A program made the translations under genes and the position numbers. A DNA stretch of 64,000 nucleotides from Panacibacter ginsenosidivorans. GTDB lineage: Bacteria > Bacteroidota > Bacteroidia > Chitinophagales > Chitinophagaceae. Below the pieces are notes generated by a model. That model worked only from the letters and a program-made list of their open reading frames with translations, made no database searches and was not told where the DNA came from. The stretch lies in NCBI RefSeq assembly GCF_007971225.1, contig NZ_CP042435.1, forward strand, positions 682,001-746,000, given 5' to 3'. Shown here in pieces: positions 28,072 to 37,214 of this stretch (the stretch's first letter is position 1; every line of letters starts with the position of its first letter).

Positions 28072-28971
28072 ATGTCAAAAATTGTATTAAATAAGGTTCT
28101 TGAAGGCCTTATGACCCGATACAAAGAACGTGTGCCCGATGTGCAGGGTGTAATTAATGCCATGATAAAAGAAGGCGTAATTGCAAATGCCAATGAAATT
28201 GAGAATGATCATATTGCTTTCAGAACGATGGGTGTAAAACATCTTGGAATTGCATCACTTGAAAAAATATTCCTTCATTATGGTTACAAAAGAAAAGATC
28301 ATTATTTCTTTCCGGCGAAGAAGTTAGATGCCTATTGGTATGCGCCGCCTTCGCCGGAATATCCACGCATATTTATAAGTGAATTGATCGTTGAAGATCT
28401 ATCAAAGAGTGCGCAGCAAATTATACATAGTTATACAGATGAAGTAACGTGTGATCCTGTTGATTCAATCAATTTAGACGATGCGGCTGCAGTTGATGAT
28501 TTTTTACACAGTGGTTTATGGCGTTTGCCAACTTTAGAAGATTTTCTAACACTCAGCAGCGAAAGTGAATATGCGGCATGGGTTATTTATAACCGTTATT
28601 ATTTAAATCACTTTACTGTGAGCGTTCATAATTTAAAAACAGGATACAACAACGTTGCGGACTTCAATAATTTTCTTGAACGCAATGGTTTTAAACTAAA
28701 TGATTCTGGTGGCAAAATCAAAACCAGTCCGGATGGAAATTTGTTGCAAAGTTCAACAGTTGCAGAAATGATCATCGCAACTTTTGCAAATAGCGTTAAG
28801 CACCTGATCTCAGGTTCTTATGTTGAATTTGCAGAAAGAAAAGTTTTGAAGCAATACGAAGGCTTGTCTGCAAACGAACTAAAACGCGAACATAGAAGAG
28901 AAGGTTTTGAAGCAGGCAATGCAGACAAAATTTTCGAAAGCACTTATGCTTCGCAAACAAGTAAAAAATAA
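28072..28971 (+). CDS. DUF1338 protein, 2-oxoadipate dioxygenase/decarboxylase-like
   Basis: A 299-aa member of DUF1338. A characterised member, HglS of Pseudomonas, is an Fe(II) enzyme that turns 2-oxoadipate into 2-hydroxyglutarate in lysine catabolism. The expected metal/substrate residues are present in order: His47-x3-Arg51 (DHIAFRT), His in NHFTVSV and Glu in YVEFAERK. ATG 28072 is chosen because it starts the conserved domain; the upstream GTG lies in a repeat arm. The ALDH7 gene follows 48 nt downstream, consistent with a shared pathway. Confidence 0.88.
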   Translation: MSKIVLNKVLEGLMTRYKERVPDVQGVINAMIKEGVIANANEIENDHIAFRTMGVKHLGIASLEKIFLHYGYKRKDHYFFPAKKLDAYWYAPPSPEYPRIFISELIVEDLSKSAQQIIHSYTDEVTCDPVDSINLDDAAAVDDFLHSGLWRLPTLEDFLTLSSESEYAAWVIYNRYYLNHFTVSVHNLKTGYNNVADFNNFLERNGFKLNDSGGKIKTSPDGNLLQSSTVAEMIIATFANSVKHLISGSYVEFAERKVLKQYEGLSANELKREHRREGFEAGNADKIFESTYASQTSKK

Positions 28972-28972
28972 T

Positions 28973-29003
28973 ACCTCACCCAAACCCTCTCCAAAGGAGA
29001 GGG
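28973..29003. repeat. GC-rich hairpin in operon gap
   Basis: Stem CCCTCTCC/GGAGAGGG with loop AAA, preceded by ACCTCACCC. It occupies most of the 48-nt gap between the DUF1338 gene and the ALDH7 gene. Same type as the hairpins at 53183 and 55098. Confidence 0.65.
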
Positions 29004-29019
29004 CTTTAAATTTTTATAT

Positions 29020-30543
29020 ATGGATTTCTTACAACAATTAGGATTAGAACAGGAAAATAAAGGTGTTTCAACAGGCTCTACATGGATAGATTCTAAAGGT
29101 GCAAAACTTGAATCCTTCTCTCCTGTTGATGGCAAACTAATCGGCACAGTTATAAGCGCAGATAAAGCCGCTTATGATGTATCAATGGAAAAAGCGCTTG
29201 CTGCTTTTAAGGAATGGCGCATGTGGCCTGCGCCGAAACGTGGAGAAATTGTTCGCCAGTTTGGCGAAGCATTGCGTGAAAAGAAAGAACCGCTTGGGAA
29301 ATTGGTTAGCTATGAAATGGGCAAAAGTTTACAGGAAGGTTTGGGCGAAGTACAGGAAATGATCGACATCTGCGATTTTGCTGTTGGTTTGTCTCGTCAG
29401 CTATACGGTTTAAGCATGCATAGCGAAAGACCGTTACACAGAATGTATGAGCAATGGCATCCGCTGGGTGTTGTTGGAATTATTTCCGCTTTCAACTTTC
29501 CCGTTGCAGTATGGAGCTGGAACACAGCACTAGCTTGGATCTGCGGCGATGTATGTATCTGGAAGCCGAGCGAAAAAACACCGTTGTGTGGTATTGCATG
29601 TCAAAAAATAATTGCAGAAGTTTTTGCTAAGAACAATGTTCCTGAAGGTGTAAGTTGCCTGGTGCAAGGTGGCAGAGAAATTGGCGAATGGCTTTCCAAT
29701 GATACCAATATTCCACTAATTTCTGCAACAGGCTCTACACGAATGGGTAAAGCGGTTTCAACAGCTGTGGCTGCTCGTTTGGGAAGGTCAATTCTGGAAT
29801 TAGGCGGCAATAATGCAATCATTATTTCTCAACATGCAGATCTTGATATGTCATTGATCGGCGCTGTGTTTGGTGCGGTTGGTACTGCTGGTCAGCGTTG
29901 TACTTCTACACGTCGTTTGATCATTCATGAATCCGTTTATGATACTTTCAAAAACAAGCTCATCAATGCATACAAACAACTAAGCATTGGTGATCCGCTT
30001 GATTCAAAAAATCATGTGGGTCCATTAATCGATAAAGATGCAGTAAAACTTTACCTTGATTCCATTGAAAAATGTAAACAGCAGGGTGGCAATTTTGTGG
30101 TAGAAGGCGGTATTCTCGAAGGTGCCGGTTATGAAAGCGGTTGTTACGTTAAACCTTGTATTGCAGAGGTAACCAACGATTTAGGTATTGTTCAGCATGA
30201 AACTTTTGCGCCAATCTTATATCTAATAAAATATAAAACAATCGAAGAGGCAATTGTTTTGCAGAATGGTGTACCACAAGGTTTGTCTTCAGCAATCATG
30301 ACTTTGAACATTCGTGAATCTGAATTGTTCTTATCACAGGCTGGTAGCGATTGTGGAATTGCAAATGTTAATATTGGTACCAGTGGTGCCGAGATTGGTG
30401 GCGCTTTTGGAGGTGAGAAAGAAACCGGCGGTGGCCGCGAAAGTGGTTCAGATGCATGGAAAGCTTATATGCGCAGGCAAACAAATACCATTAATTGGAG
30501 CACCAACTTACCATTGGCGCAAGGCATTAAATTCCATATATAA
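29020..30543 (+). CDS. amaB: ALDH7-type aldehyde dehydrogenase (2-aminoadipate 6-semialdehyde dehydrogenase)
   Basis: NAD(P)-dependent aldehyde dehydrogenase of 507 aa. Catalytic Cys in GTAGQRCTSTRRL, general base Glu in ILELGGNN, and NAD segment SAFNFPVAVWSWNTALAW. The overall pattern (no long N-terminal extension, LGLEQENKGVSTG start, ending NLPLAQGIKF) matches the ALDH7/antiquitin branch, whose bacterial members (AmaB, Pcd) oxidise alpha-aminoadipic semialdehyde to 2-aminoadipate in lysine breakdown. It follows the DUF1338 gene on the same strand, supporting that role. Confidence 0.88.
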   Translation: MDFLQQLGLEQENKGVSTGSTWIDSKGAKLESFSPVDGKLIGTVISADKAAYDVSMEKALAAFKEWRMWPAPKRGEIVRQFGEALREKKEPLGKLVSYEMGKSLQEGLGEVQEMIDICDFAVGLSRQLYGLSMHSERPLHRMYEQWHPLGVVGIISAFNFPVAVWSWNTALAWICGDVCIWKPSEKTPLCGIACQKIIAEVFAKNNVPEGVSCLVQGGREIGEWLSNDTNIPLISATGSTRMGKAVSTAVAARLGRSILELGGNNAIIISQHADLDMSLIGAVFGAVGTAGQRCTSTRRLIIHESVYDTFKNKLINAYKQLSIGDPLDSKNHVGPLIDKDAVKLYLDSIEKCKQQGGNFVVEGGILEGAGYESGCYVKPCIAEVTNDLGIVQHETFAPILYLIKYKTIEEAIVLQNGVPQGLSSAIMTLNIRESELFLSQAGSDCGIANVNIGTSGAEIGGAFGGEKETGGGRESGSDAWKAYMRRQTNTINWSTNLPLAQGIKFHI

Positions 30544-30704
30544 TTGCCCCGATAAATTCATAAATCGGTAACAATTGCTTAAAATTGCAAATAACTGCGG
30601 TATGCTTGACTCATGAGAAGAAAGCTTGCCGCAATTTTGTATTACGAAACGATTGAATTGGTACGGTTTTTTGTACCCGGCATTGATACTTGATTTGAGC
30701 TTTA

Positions 30705-30775
30705 CTTGCGTCGCACTCTTGTACTTTCTGTTCTCTGTTCAGCATTGGTCCGAACCTTGAAGTGAGTGACACAAC
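30705..30775. repeat. Hybrid palindromic repeat pair (A left, B right)
   Basis: Left CTTGCGTCGCACTCTTGTAC (30705-30724) and right CTTGAAGTGAGTGACACAAC (30756-30775), loop 31 nt. Nothing else is recognised in the 336-nt gap between the ALDH7 gene and the protease gene. Confidence 0.88.
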
Positions 30776-30879
30776 CAGGATCCCATAAAAAACCAAAGTT
30801 GGTATTCAAATTATCATTGAGATTCAAACAACAGGTATAAAATCCTGGAATTGTTTGCACATAAGAAACATAGACGATT

Positions 30880-32583
30880 ATGCAGCGAATGAAATTAATT
30901 ACCGCGTGTAGCTTCCTTCTTGCTTCACAGTTAGGCTTTTCACAAAACAATATTAAAGGCTGGTATCTCCGGGATCCTGAGAAGGATGGTTTTTACGGCA
31001 TAAGCCTTGATAAAACTTATGACTTTATAAAAGGTAAAACTGCATCACCGGTTATTGTTGCCGTTATAGATTCCGGCATAGACACTACGCACGAAGACCT
31101 CAAAGAAATACTTTGGACAAACCCAAAAGAAATTCCGGGTAATGGCATAGATGATGATGGCAACGGATACGTTGACGATATACATGGCTGGAATTTTCTT
31201 GGCAATAAAGATGGCAGCAACCTGAAAAAAGATGTGGATGAAAGAACCCGTGTGTATTACCGCTTCAAAGAAAAGTTTGATGGCAGGCAAATAGATACAA
31301 GTTCACTTACGTCTGATGAAAAATGGCAGTACCGCGAATGGCAGAAAGCTGCACAGCAGATGAATATAGATCCTGATGAAAAGATGGAAGTGATGATGCT
31401 GGAAATATTGGCAAAATCTTTAAAGAAGAATGATGCAATAATCCGCGAAGAGATGCAGAAAGAATCTTACAATCGTGATGAACTTGAAAAGTTTGAACCA
31501 CAAACACAAAAAGGCAAACAGGCAAAAATGGGTTTTATAACCTGTTTAAAAATGCTGAATATAGAAGAAGATCAAACCAACCAGGACCTTATTAAAGACC
31601 TTCAGGAATATGTTGATGGCAAAAAAACATCAATGGATGCGAAGATTGTTGCTCCACCTGATTACAGGGCACAGACCATAAAAGATAATTACTACGCAAT
31701 TGATGATAAATACTATGGCAACAATGATGTAATGGGCCCTGATCCCATGCACGGAACACATGTGTCAGGTATCATTGCAGCAGAACGTAATAACAACATC
31801 GGTGTGGATGGTATTGCAGACGATGTCAAGATCATGATGATACGTGCCGTACCTGATGGTGATGAATACGATAAAGACGTTGCGCTTGCCATTGTATATG
31901 CCGTTGACAATGGCGCCAAAGTAATTAACATGAGTTTTGGCAAAAGTTTTTCTCCTGAAAAGAAGTGGGTTGATGAAGCGATTCGTTATGCTGAATCAAA
32001 AGATGTATTGCTGGTACACGCAGCAGGTAATGAATCACATGATGTGGATGTAGTAGATAATTTTCCCAATCCAAATCTCATTAGCTTTAATGCCAGGGCT
32101 ACAAATTTTATAACCGTTGGTGCAAGTGGCGATCCGCATGTTGCAGCAGGAAAAGTGATTGCCGACTTTAGTAATTATGGAAAAGAGACTGTTGATGTTT
32201 TTGCACCTGGTGTAAGAATCTATTCTACATTGCCCGGCGGCAACCAGTATGGTTATTTGAATGGTACCAGTTTTTCTTCACCGATCGTTGCAGGCATTGC
32301 AGCATTGATACGGTCTTATTATCCGCAACTCTCCGCAAAACAGGTAAAATACGCCATTGATAAATCAGCCGAAACCAAATTAGCAACTACGGTTACAGTA
32401 CCTGGAACAGACAGCAGCACAACTATGAGCGAGCTTTGCGAAACAGGTGGTTTTGTAAATGCTTACCAGGCAATTGAAATAGCATCTGCTTTAAAGCCTG
32501 AGATGCCTGTCAACAATCCAAAGCCTGACAAAATAAATAAGCCTGTCTTTATTAATCCCAAAGAAATTAAAAGTAAAAATTAA
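30880..32583 (+). CDS. Secreted S8 (subtilisin-like) serine protease
   Basis: Exported endopeptidase of 567 aa. Signal peptide about 1-22 (ending LGFSQ). The catalytic triad is complete: Asp64 (VIDSGID), His291 (HGTHVSG), Ser464 (GTSFSSP), with oxyanion Asn384 (AAGNE). A Ca-binding-like loop DDDGNGYVDD (91-100) follows the Asp block. The Asp-to-His spacing is ~227 residues against ~32 in subtilisin, because of a charged, mostly helical insertion (about 115-270). No T9SS tail is present. The DinB gene begins 2 nt after the stop. Confidence 0.93.
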   Translation: MQRMKLITACSFLLASQLGFSQNNIKGWYLRDPEKDGFYGISLDKTYDFIKGKTASPVIVAVIDSGIDTTHEDLKEILWTNPKEIPGNGIDDDGNGYVDDIHGWNFLGNKDGSNLKKDVDERTRVYYRFKEKFDGRQIDTSSLTSDEKWQYREWQKAAQQMNIDPDEKMEVMMLEILAKSLKKNDAIIREEMQKESYNRDELEKFEPQTQKGKQAKMGFITCLKMLNIEEDQTNQDLIKDLQEYVDGKKTSMDAKIVAPPDYRAQTIKDNYYAIDDKYYGNNDVMGPDPMHGTHVSGIIAAERNNNIGVDGIADDVKIMMIRAVPDGDEYDKDVALAIVYAVDNGAKVINMSFGKSFSPEKKWVDEAIRYAESKDVLLVHAAGNESHDVDVVDNFPNPNLISFNARATNFITVGASGDPHVAAGKVIADFSNYGKETVDVFAPGVRIYSTLPGGNQYGYLNGTSFSSPIVAGIAALIRSYYPQLSAKQVKYAIDKSAETKLATTVTVPGTDSSTTMSELCETGGFVNAYQAIEIASALKPEMPVNNPKPDKINKPVFINPKEIKSKN

Positions 32584-32585
32584 TC

Positions 32586-33095
32586 ATGTCACGCCCCGCA
32601 GCAGCAGACTCCGCTGAGTTTTATCATCGTTATATTAATTATACACAAGGAGATTCTGTAAAAGAGATCATTGCAAATCACAGCAAGGAGATATATGATT
32701 TTTATAACAGCCTTCCCGAAGAAAAAGTAAATTATGCTTATGCAGAAGGTAAGTGGACCATTAAACAATTATTGCAGCATGTAATAGATGCGGAAAGAAT
32801 TTTTACTTATCGTGCATTACGTATTGCAAGAAAAGATAAAACACCGCTCCCCGGTTTTGATGAAAACGCTTATGCCGAAAACGATGGCAGCGTAAACAGA
32901 ACATCCCAATCACTCAAAGATGAATTCAATGCTGTCCGCACTGCAACAGATTTCTTGCTCAATAGTTTCAGCGAAACACAACTAAATGAAAGAGGCACAG
33001 CCAGCGATAAAAGTATCACCGCAAATGCCTTATGTTTTATTATTTATGGTCATTTACTCCATCACAAATTGATTCTCGAAGAAAGATATCTGTAA
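32586..33095 (+). CDS. DinB family protein
   Basis: A 169-aa four-helix DinB/YfiT-like metalloprotein. Helix 2 carries WTIKQLLQHVIDAERIFTYRAL with the first metal His, and the C-terminal helix has HLLHHKLILEERY with the remaining His residues, the usual three-His site. Such proteins often act as thiol-dependent transferases or hydrolases; the substrate here is unknown. It is 2 nt downstream of the S8 protease and surely co-transcribed, though a functional tie is not obvious. Confidence 0.87.
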   Translation: MSRPAAADSAEFYHRYINYTQGDSVKEIIANHSKEIYDFYNSLPEEKVNYAYAEGKWTIKQLLQHVIDAERIFTYRALRIARKDKTPLPGFDENAYAENDGSVNRTSQSLKDEFNAVRTATDFLLNSFSETQLNERGTASDKSITANALCFIIYGHLLHHKLILEERYL

Positions 33096-33136
33096 TTTTA
33101 TTTTTGAGCCGGACTGATGTGCATACGGCATCGTCT

Positions 33137-33156
33137 GTTGCGTCGCACTCTTATAC
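33137..33156 (+). repeat. A-type repeat arm (left orientation)
   Basis: GTTGCGTCGCACTCTTATAC, 42 nt after the DinB stop and preceded by the outer flank TTTTTGAGCCGGAC. Confidence 0.88.
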
Positions 33157-33227
33157 TGCAACAATAAACTCACCAATCATTTTCAAATTACAGCTTCAGC
33201 AAACTAATTGTATTTTGCGCCCCGAAT

Positions 33228-34349
33228 ATGAAATATTATATCATAGCAGGAGAAGCAAGTGGTGATCTGCATGGCAGTAATCTCATAAAGGAATTAAAGC
33301 ATTTGGATAATGCCGCCAACATTCATTGCTGGGGTGGCGATCTTATGCAGGCTGCAGGTGGCACATTGATCAAACATTACCGCGATCTTGCTTTCATGGG
33401 TTTTGCAGAAGTGGTTATGAACCTGCGCACCATCATGAACAACCTGAAATTCTGTAAACAGGATATAGAACAATTTCAACCGGATGTGTTGGTATTGATA
33501 GATTATCCGGGGTTCAATTTACGTATCGCTGAATGGGCAAAGCAAAAAGGCTTTAAAGTGGTCTTTTATATTTCGCCACAGGTATGGGCATGGAAAGAAG
33601 GTCGCGTAAAAAAGATGAAACAATGCATTGATAAAATGCTCGTGATACTTCCCTTTGAAAAAGATTATTACAAGAACAAATGGAACTGGGATGTTGAATA
33701 TGTTGGTCACCCGCTTGTTGAAGTGATCGACTCGTTTATTGAAAGTCAAAACTCAAAACCCAAAACCCAAAACTCAAAACCGGTTGTTGCTTTATTACCC
33801 GGAAGCCGTAAACAGGAAATACTAAAGAAACTTCCGATTATGCTGGAAGTTGCCAAACATTTTCCAGACTATGAATTTGTAGTAGCAAAAGCACCCGGAC
33901 AGGAAGATACATTTTACGAACCATTATTACAGCCTTATAGTAATGTAAGTAGCGTAAGAAATGAAACCTATAAACTATTAACACAATCAACAGCAGCGCT
34001 TGTTACAAGTGGTACAGCAACATTAGAAACTGCCTTGTTTGGCGTGCCGGAAGTTGTTTGTTACAAAGGAAGTAATATCAGTTATCAAATAGCAAAACGT
34101 CTAATAAGTATCAAATACATTTCACTGGTTAATCTTATCATGGATAAACCCGTTGTAAAAGAATTGATACAAAATGATCTTACCATAAAAAATCTTACTG
34201 CAGAACTTTCTCTTATTCTAACTGATCAAAAAAGAATTGCTGAAATAAAAAAAGATTATGCAGATCTGAAACATCTGTTAAGCCAGGGTGGAAATGCTTC
34301 CGCAAAAGCGGCAAAGAGTATTTATCAGTTTATGTGTAACGTTGAATAG
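33228..34349 (+). CDS. lpxB: Lipid-A-disaccharide synthase
   Basis: Glycosyltransferase (GT19) that joins 2,3-diacyl-GlcN-1-P and UDP-2,3-diacyl-GlcN in lipid A synthesis at the inner membrane. 373 aa. N-terminal GEASGDLHGSNLI, central DYPGFNLRIAEWAK and YISPQVWAWKEGRVKKM, and C-terminal LLPGSRKQEI and TSGTATLETALFGVPEVVCYK are all family motifs. Between the two halves (about 173-187) is an in-frame tract SQNSKPKTQNSKP, encoded by a repeated CAAAACxxAAAAC sequence, that is not part of the family. Confidence 0.95.
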   Translation: MKYYIIAGEASGDLHGSNLIKELKHLDNAANIHCWGGDLMQAAGGTLIKHYRDLAFMGFAEVVMNLRTIMNNLKFCKQDIEQFQPDVLVLIDYPGFNLRIAEWAKQKGFKVVFYISPQVWAWKEGRVKKMKQCIDKMLVILPFEKDYYKNKWNWDVEYVGHPLVEVIDSFIESQNSKPKTQNSKPVVALLPGSRKQEILKKLPIMLEVAKHFPDYEFVVAKAPGQEDTFYEPLLQPYSNVSSVRNETYKLLTQSTAALVTSGTATLETALFGVPEVVCYKGSNISYQIAKRLISIKYISLVNLIMDKPVVKELIQNDLTIKNLTAELSLILTDQKRIAEIKKDYADLKHLLSQGGNASAKAAKSIYQFMCNVE

Positions 34350-34538
34350 AACCACGGCATCAGAAAAATAGCGTTAAGAAATTTATTGAATGTAGCGTAC
34401 ACAGCGAAGATGTTGAAACAAAAGAAGAAGTAATTCACTAGTCTTAGCAGAATTTTATTCCTAGACCATGTTTAGCTTCTTCGCTGTAGCGGAATGAAAT
34501 AAATTTTAGCTATTTTTCTGAAGCCTTGACTTTTTTTG

Positions 34539-34568
34539 TTACTTTTTTGTGTCAAGACAAAAAAGTAA
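34539..34568. repeat. AT-rich 12-bp hairpin
   Basis: TTACTTTTTTGT/ACAAAAAAGTAA with loop GTCAAG, just after the stop of the 58-aa minus-strand gene. Possible 3' hairpin of that gene, though a clear T-run does not follow. The rest of the 34350-34575 gap holds no gene I can see. Confidence 0.5.
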
Positions 34569-34575
34569 ATGCGGG

Positions 34576-34752
34576 CTATTTAAACATCGGCAGTATCACA
34601 AACTTAAACAGCATTATTATAAGCGCCACCATAAACATCAACAGTGAAATCCTGTTCATGCCATGCATGTATTTCATCCATTGTGTGCGTGGCTGATTGG
34701 GGTCACGTTTTTTGATGTAGAGATATTCTGCCATTTGCCGCCAGATGCCCAT
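34576..34752 (-). CDS. DUF6728-like small membrane protein (58 aa)
   Basis: A short gene. The protein starts MGIWRQMAEYLYIKKRDPNQ and ends FVILPMFK. It has a charged N-terminal half and one transmembrane helix (about 33-54, SLLMFMVALIIMLFKFVIL). Size, the K-K-x-D-P motif and the M-H-G-M-N-R-I-S lead into the helix fit a very small conserved Bacteroidota family (DUF6728 type). Function unknown. Confidence 0.72.
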   Translation of the reverse strand: MGIWRQMAEYLYIKKRDPNQPRTQWMKYMHGMNRISLLMFMVALIIMLFKFVILPMFK

Positions 34753-34846
34753 AAGAAAGATTTATACAAAAATAACAAGCTTCATTCATTTTAGTTCATT
34801 GCGTATGTTAACCACAGATGCTTATTTTTGAACAATACAATAAAGC

Positions 34847-36235
34847 TTGAGCCTTTCCACCAACATATACAATAACAGCCCCGTTTGGATGCAGAACATT
34901 TTGGTATCTGCATATGGTTTGCGATGGAAGCAAAGAAGATTTGGCGGCGTTTTTCCTGAAGCATACAAAGCCGCAAAAGAAAGAGAAAATTTTACAACAG
35001 ATCAATGGCATCAACACAATGAGGTACAATTGCAAAAAATATTATTGCATGCATTTATGCATGTGCCTTTTTATAGAGAAAGTTTTTTAGCGGATGGTTT
35101 AACTGCTGAAGCAATAAAAAAAATTACACCGCAAACAATTGATCAGTTACCAGTTCTTTCAAAAGAATTATTGCGCAAACATGGAACCACTACCCTGCTT
35201 GCTGATAAGAAAGAAAAGAACGGCGAATTCTTTGCCAGCAGTGGTAGCACCGGAACACCAACACAAATTTTATTTTCTCATGCTATGCATCAAAGATGGA
35301 TGGCAGTCTTTGAGGCACGTGTGCGCAACTGGGCTGGCGTAAATAGTTTTGAACCTCGTGGTATGATCGGTGGCAGAAGAGTTTTGGCAGACGCTGCAAA
35401 CAAACCTCCTTTCTATCGTTACAATTATTTTGAAAAGCAGGTTTATTTTTCTGCGTATCATATCAGCAAACAAAACGCAAAAGATTATTTACATGGCATG
35501 CAAAAACATCATGTGCATTATATGACGGGTTATGCGATGAGTAATTTTTTTCTTGCACGATTCTTTAAAGAATTGAATATTGAAGCACCGCAATTGAAAG
35601 CTGTAATAACCTCCAGTGAAAAGCTTACTGATGAAATGCGGCAAACATTTGCCGATGTTTACAACTGCAAAACTTTTGATGGATGGAGCGGTGTAGAAGC
35701 ATGTGGACTTATTACCGAATGTGAACATGGCAGTCTGCACATTAGTCCTGATGCGGGTTTGCTGGAAGTGCTTGACGATAATATGCAGCCAGTTCCTTTT
35801 GGAATTGCGGGCACTGTTTATTGCACCGGCTTTTTAAATTATGATCAGCCATTGATACGCTACAACATCGGCGATAAAATTATTCTCTCCAACAAGCAAT
35901 GTTCATGTGGCAGGCACATGCCCGTGGTGCAGGAAATTCTCGGTCGCGTAGAAGATGTTATCGTTGGAAAAGATGGCAGGCAAATGGTGCGTTTCCACAG
36001 TGTGTTCAACAGCCTGCACAGCATAAAACAGGCGCAGGTAATACAGGAAACTACAGATACCATTCTTGTAAAAATTGTTGCAGATGGCAAAGCAGATGCA
36101 ACAGAAAAAGAAACGATCCGCCAGCGCATCTTAAGCCAGTTGGGCGACATGCAGATTGTTATTGAAGAAGTACCAACTATTCCATTAAACAACAATGGAA
36201 AGTTCCAGGCAGTGGTTTCGAAATTAAAGAAGTAA
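34847..36235 (+). CDS. Phenylacetate-CoA ligase-like (CapK/PaaK family) protein
   Basis: An adenylate-forming enzyme of 462 aa. AMP-binding P-loop SSGSTGTPT, then the GWSGVEACGLITE and YNIGDKI segments and a Cys-rich loop CSCGRHMP typical of PaaK/CapK. The TTG at 34847 gives MSLSTNIYNNSPVWMQN, which matches the usual N-terminus of the CapK branch, so I keep it despite the non-ATG start. CapK proteins are often found near surface polysaccharide genes, and such genes lie 4 kb downstream. The acyl substrate is unknown. Confidence 0.87.
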   Translation: MSLSTNIYNNSPVWMQNILVSAYGLRWKQRRFGGVFPEAYKAAKERENFTTDQWHQHNEVQLQKILLHAFMHVPFYRESFLADGLTAEAIKKITPQTIDQLPVLSKELLRKHGTTTLLADKKEKNGEFFASSGSTGTPTQILFSHAMHQRWMAVFEARVRNWAGVNSFEPRGMIGGRRVLADAANKPPFYRYNYFEKQVYFSAYHISKQNAKDYLHGMQKHHVHYMTGYAMSNFFLARFFKELNIEAPQLKAVITSSEKLTDEMRQTFADVYNCKTFDGWSGVEACGLITECEHGSLHISPDAGLLEVLDDNMQPVPFGIAGTVYCTGFLNYDQPLIRYNIGDKIILSNKQCSCGRHMPVVQEILGRVEDVIVGKDGRQMVRFHSVFNSLHSIKQAQVIQETTDTILVKIVADGKADATEKETIRQRILSQLGDMQIVIEEVPTIPLNNNGKFQAVVSKLKK

Positions 36236-36275
36236 TTTTTTATGAGCCAAAGTGTAGTAATGCTATTGAGCTTTC

Positions 36276-36295
36276 GTTGCGTCGCACACATGTGC
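36276..36295 (+). repeat. A-type repeat arm variant (left orientation)
   Basis: GTTGCGTCGCACACATGTGC, 41 nt after the CapK stop, preceded by TATGAGCCAAAG and AGCTTTC. It marks the left border of the accessory patch. Confidence 0.82.
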
Positions 36296-36354
36296 TGGTG
36301 GAAGGGAAGGCATCAGATTGTATTTTGGGAGAAGACGTAGTGTTGTATATTTAG

Positions 36355-37203
36355 GTGTTAAGCGAAATTTTTAGAGTAAATCCCATCAACTTGAACTACG
36401 GAAAGATAATTATTAAACCGCCAGAAGAGAATATTAAATATTTATGGAGGTATATGGATTTACACAAGTTCCTCTACCTCATAATAGAGCAAAAATTATT
36501 TTTTGCTCGCCTTGATAATTTAGATGACCCATTTGAAGGTATTACAACTAAACTACTTCGAAGGGATGCAAAATATTCACAAGTACCTTTAAAGCTCGAA
36601 GACTTTAAAGACGATTTATCAAAAAAGAAAAAACAACAACTTATCAATGAAAAAAAACTTCATGATTATTTGAAGAAAGACGAAATTGAAAAAGCGCAAA
36701 GACGACAATATGTAAATTGCTGGTATGCAAATGAACGAGAATCAATGGCAATGTGGAATATTTATTCTAATCCAGATTCATTAGCGCTTAGAGTCGAATT
36801 TAATGATCTAAAAATAGCAATAACAAAATCCTTTTTAGACTTCGTTTTAGAAAATGAAAAACGCGTGTCAGTAATTGGAGACAAAGTAACGTATCTGCCT
36901 TTGAACCCATTCGACGTTTCCTTGCCAAAACAAAAATTTAGGTTCAGTGCATTTAAGAAGGATGTTTCCTTTCAATATGAAATGGAGTATCGATTTTTAA
37001 TTTTTACAGTTGATAAGTTAGATAAACAGCCTAGTCATTGTACAATCCCAATAGACTTTAGCAAGTTCCAACTGACCGTCATCACTCACCCACATTTGGA
37101 TCAGTGGAAGTTTAAAAATCTTGAAAGTTTACTTTCAAAATACAATTCAAATTTTAAAATTGAAAAATCAGCAACAATATTGCGAGCTAAAAACTTCAGC
37201 TAA
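36355..37203 (+). CDS. DUF2971 domain-containing protein
   Basis: A 282-aa protein with the DUF2971 pattern: LWRYMDLHKFLYLI, then LFFARLDNLDDPFEGI (the N/DDPFE hallmark), a Lys-rich linker, and NCWYANERESMAMWNIYSNPDSLALRVEF (the Cys-W ... MW-x-x-Y signature). The function is unknown; members are typical of strain-specific islands. The GTG at 36355 is the only start that keeps the residues before LWRY; the first ATG (36454) would cut into the domain. It is followed by a CGGTTGG-type repeat and the Ntn hydrolase gene. Confidence 0.82.
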   Translation: MLSEIFRVNPINLNYGKIIIKPPEENIKYLWRYMDLHKFLYLIIEQKLFFARLDNLDDPFEGITTKLLRRDAKYSQVPLKLEDFKDDLSKKKKQQLINEKKLHDYLKKDEIEKAQRRQYVNCWYANERESMAMWNIYSNPDSLALRVEFNDLKIAITKSFLDFVLENEKRVSVIGDKVTYLPLNPFDVSLPKQKFRFSAFKKDVSFQYEMEYRFLIFTVDKLDKQPSHCTIPIDFSKFQLTVITHPHLDQWKFKNLESLLSKYNSNFKIEKSATILRAKNFS

Positions 37204-37214
37204 CATGGTATTTT

